Origin: Actinomyces urogenitalis DSM 15434
Lineage (GTDB): Bacteria; Actinomycetota; Actinomycetes; Actinomycetales; Actinomycetaceae
Assembly: GCF_000159035.1 (NCBI RefSeq)
Contig: NZ_DS999576.1
Coordinates: forward strand, 362,490-394,611
DNA length: 32,122 bases
Direction: 5' to 3'
Below are positions 31,327 to 32,122 of the stretch, one piece after another. Both the position numbers and the translations under genes were made by a program. Position 1 is the first letter of the stretch, and every line of letters starts with the position of its first letter. The notes under the pieces are model-generated. The model was not told where the DNA came from and made no database searches. It saw only the letters and a list, made by a program, of their open reading frames with translations.

Positions 31327-32122
31327 ATGTCTTCTACCTCGACCCGTGCCAGTGGACCGGGCCTGGTCCTGGGCCGCATCGGCGGAGCCCCCGTCGTCAT
31401 CGCCCCGTCCTCGGTGCTGCTGGGGGCACTGATCGCGGCGACCTGGTTTCCTGCCGTGAATCGATCGATGAACGGCTACACGCTCCTGCAGGTGCTGGGC
31501 GTGGTGTTAGCGGCCGTGCTTGGTGTGGTAGTCAGCGTCTTCCTCCACGAGCTGGCCCACGGCCTGAGCGGTACGGCGCTGGGGCGCTGGCCCACTCGCT
31601 ACGAGCTCTACCTGTGGGGCGGACGCACGAGCTTTCGCCCCCTCAGCGCCCAGGAAGGCTGGAGACCATGGAAGGACGTGGTGACCTCCCTGTCCGGCCC
31701 CGCCGTCAACCTGGCTTTGTGGTTGGTGGGACGGTGGCTGGAGACGAGCGTGTGGATGCCCTATCCGCTCTACATCCTCGTGTGGGCCCTGACCTGGGTC
31801 AACCTTGCCCTGACAGTCTTCAACGTCCTGCCGGCGCTTCCGCTGGACGGTGGGCACGCGCTGGCGGCCCTCATCGAGCAGGTGACCGGCAAGGCCCGCA
31901 CGGGCCAGCGCGTGGCGGCCTGGGGTGGGCTCCTCGTCGTGGCTGGCATCGCCTGGATGTGGCTGCTTCGGCCCCTGCTGCTCCTGGGGCGGCGGCCAGA
32001 CGGCTTCTCCCTGATCCTGGCCCTCATGGTGGCCTGGCCGTTGGCGCAGACCAGCTGGACCCTGCTCGGGCTCGGGCGTGGGTCGCGCGCCGCGGCAGGG
32101 CTGGACCTGCGCACGCTGGCGC
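31327..32122 (+). CDS. M50 family site-2-type membrane protease, 3'-truncated by the window
   Basis: The frame stays open from ATG 31327 to the right edge, 265 codons, so the C-terminus is missing. H74ELAH78 lies at the end of a hydrophobic helix (VLAAVLGVVVSVFLHELAHGL), and NVLPALPLDGG at 166-176 supplies the third zinc ligand D174; both are diagnostic of M50 intramembrane metalloproteases. About six membrane spans are visible. The N-terminus (GLVLGRIGGAPVVIAPSSVLLGALIAATWF) matches the actinobacterial site-2 protease group, which lacks a PDZ domain at this point. A CBS pair could follow outside the window. Its substrates are unknown. It is divergent from the Fe-S nuclease and may begin the operon that includes TrmI and the proteasome genes. 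Confidence 0.9.
   Translation, partial: MSSTSTRASGPGLVLGRIGGAPVVIAPSSVLLGALIAATWFPAVNRSMNGYTLLQVLGVVLAAVLGVVVSVFLHELAHGLSGTALGRWPTRYELYLWGGRTSFRPLSAQEGWRPWKDVVTSLSGPAVNLALWLVGRWLETSVWMPYPLYILVWALTWVNLALTVFNVLPALPLDGGHALAALIEQVTGKARTGQRVAAWGGLLVVAGIAWMWLLRPLLLLGRRPDGFSLILALMVAWPLAQTSWTLLGLGRGSRAAAGLDLRTLA

Overview
The window is GC-rich chromosomal DNA with dense genes on both strands, GTG starts, G/C-ending codons and short or overlapping gene junctions. An ImuA'/ImuB/DnaE2 mutasome, a RecB-family nuclease divergent from an M50 site-2 protease, and many apparently leaderless transcripts point to an Actinomycetota member. Actinomycetaceae (Actinomyces-like) is my best guess from gene content, but I cannot prove it without a search. 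I saw no insertion sequence, prophage, integrase, CRISPR array or rRNA. One tRNA gene and one transporter remnant are present.

Layout. 1-1000: 3' part of an RNA m5U methyltransferase. 1133-3823: aconitase. 3827-4414 (-): YbaK-type deacylase, tail to tail with aconitase. 4602-6044: RclA-like flavin disulfide reductase. 6118-6585: TrmL-like tRNA wobble methyltransferase, whose start lies in a perfect 18-bp inverted repeat. 6640-8015 (-): coupled PEBP-like and SDR genes. 8222-10722: imuA'-imuB operon with a LexA-box-like site. 10719-11477 (-): PAP2 phosphatase. 11621-12247: thymidine kinase. 12233-13714 (-): LysP-like permease. 13916-17248: dnaE2, with a second near-identical SOS-like site over its start codon. 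17261-19346 (-): HAD phosphatase plus AI-2E/PerM family protein. 19407-20285: hexose-6-phosphate mutarotase. 20372-20459: tRNA-Leu(GAG). 20849-22153: MFS transporter behind a palindrome-bearing promoter. 22177-23349: GNAT/NTP-pyrophosphohydrolase fusion. 23475-23621: decayed MFS fragment. 23702-25444 (-): PoxB. 25594-27669: M3 peptidase (Dcp). 27768-28862: NDH-2/AIF-like flavoprotein. 28964-29269: small protein with an extremely acidic tail. 29248-30255 (-): aldo/keto reductase with an altered catalytic residue. 30278-31180 (-): Fe-S RecB-family nuclease. 31327 to the edge: M50 protease.

How the genes fit together. The clearest multi-gene system is a split SOS mutasome: imuA'-imuB and dnaE2 lie about 3 kb apart with unrelated genes between them, yet share a 16-bp operator differing at one position. 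That makes them one inferred LexA regulon controlling translesion synthesis. PoxB and the NDH-2-like flavoprotein would both feed electrons to quinone. The nuclease/M50 pair at the right edge resembles the block that precedes tRNA m1A58 methyltransferase and the Pup-proteasome genes in many actinobacteria, so those genes may follow outside the window.

The least explained signals are the four-CACGTG palindrome around the trmL start, the repeated TANNNT-N6/7-start arrangement in front of at least seven genes, the dnaE2 start codon embedded in its own operator, and the GNAT-NTPase fusion. None amounts to a demonstrated new system. They are specific, checkable regulatory or architectural oddities.
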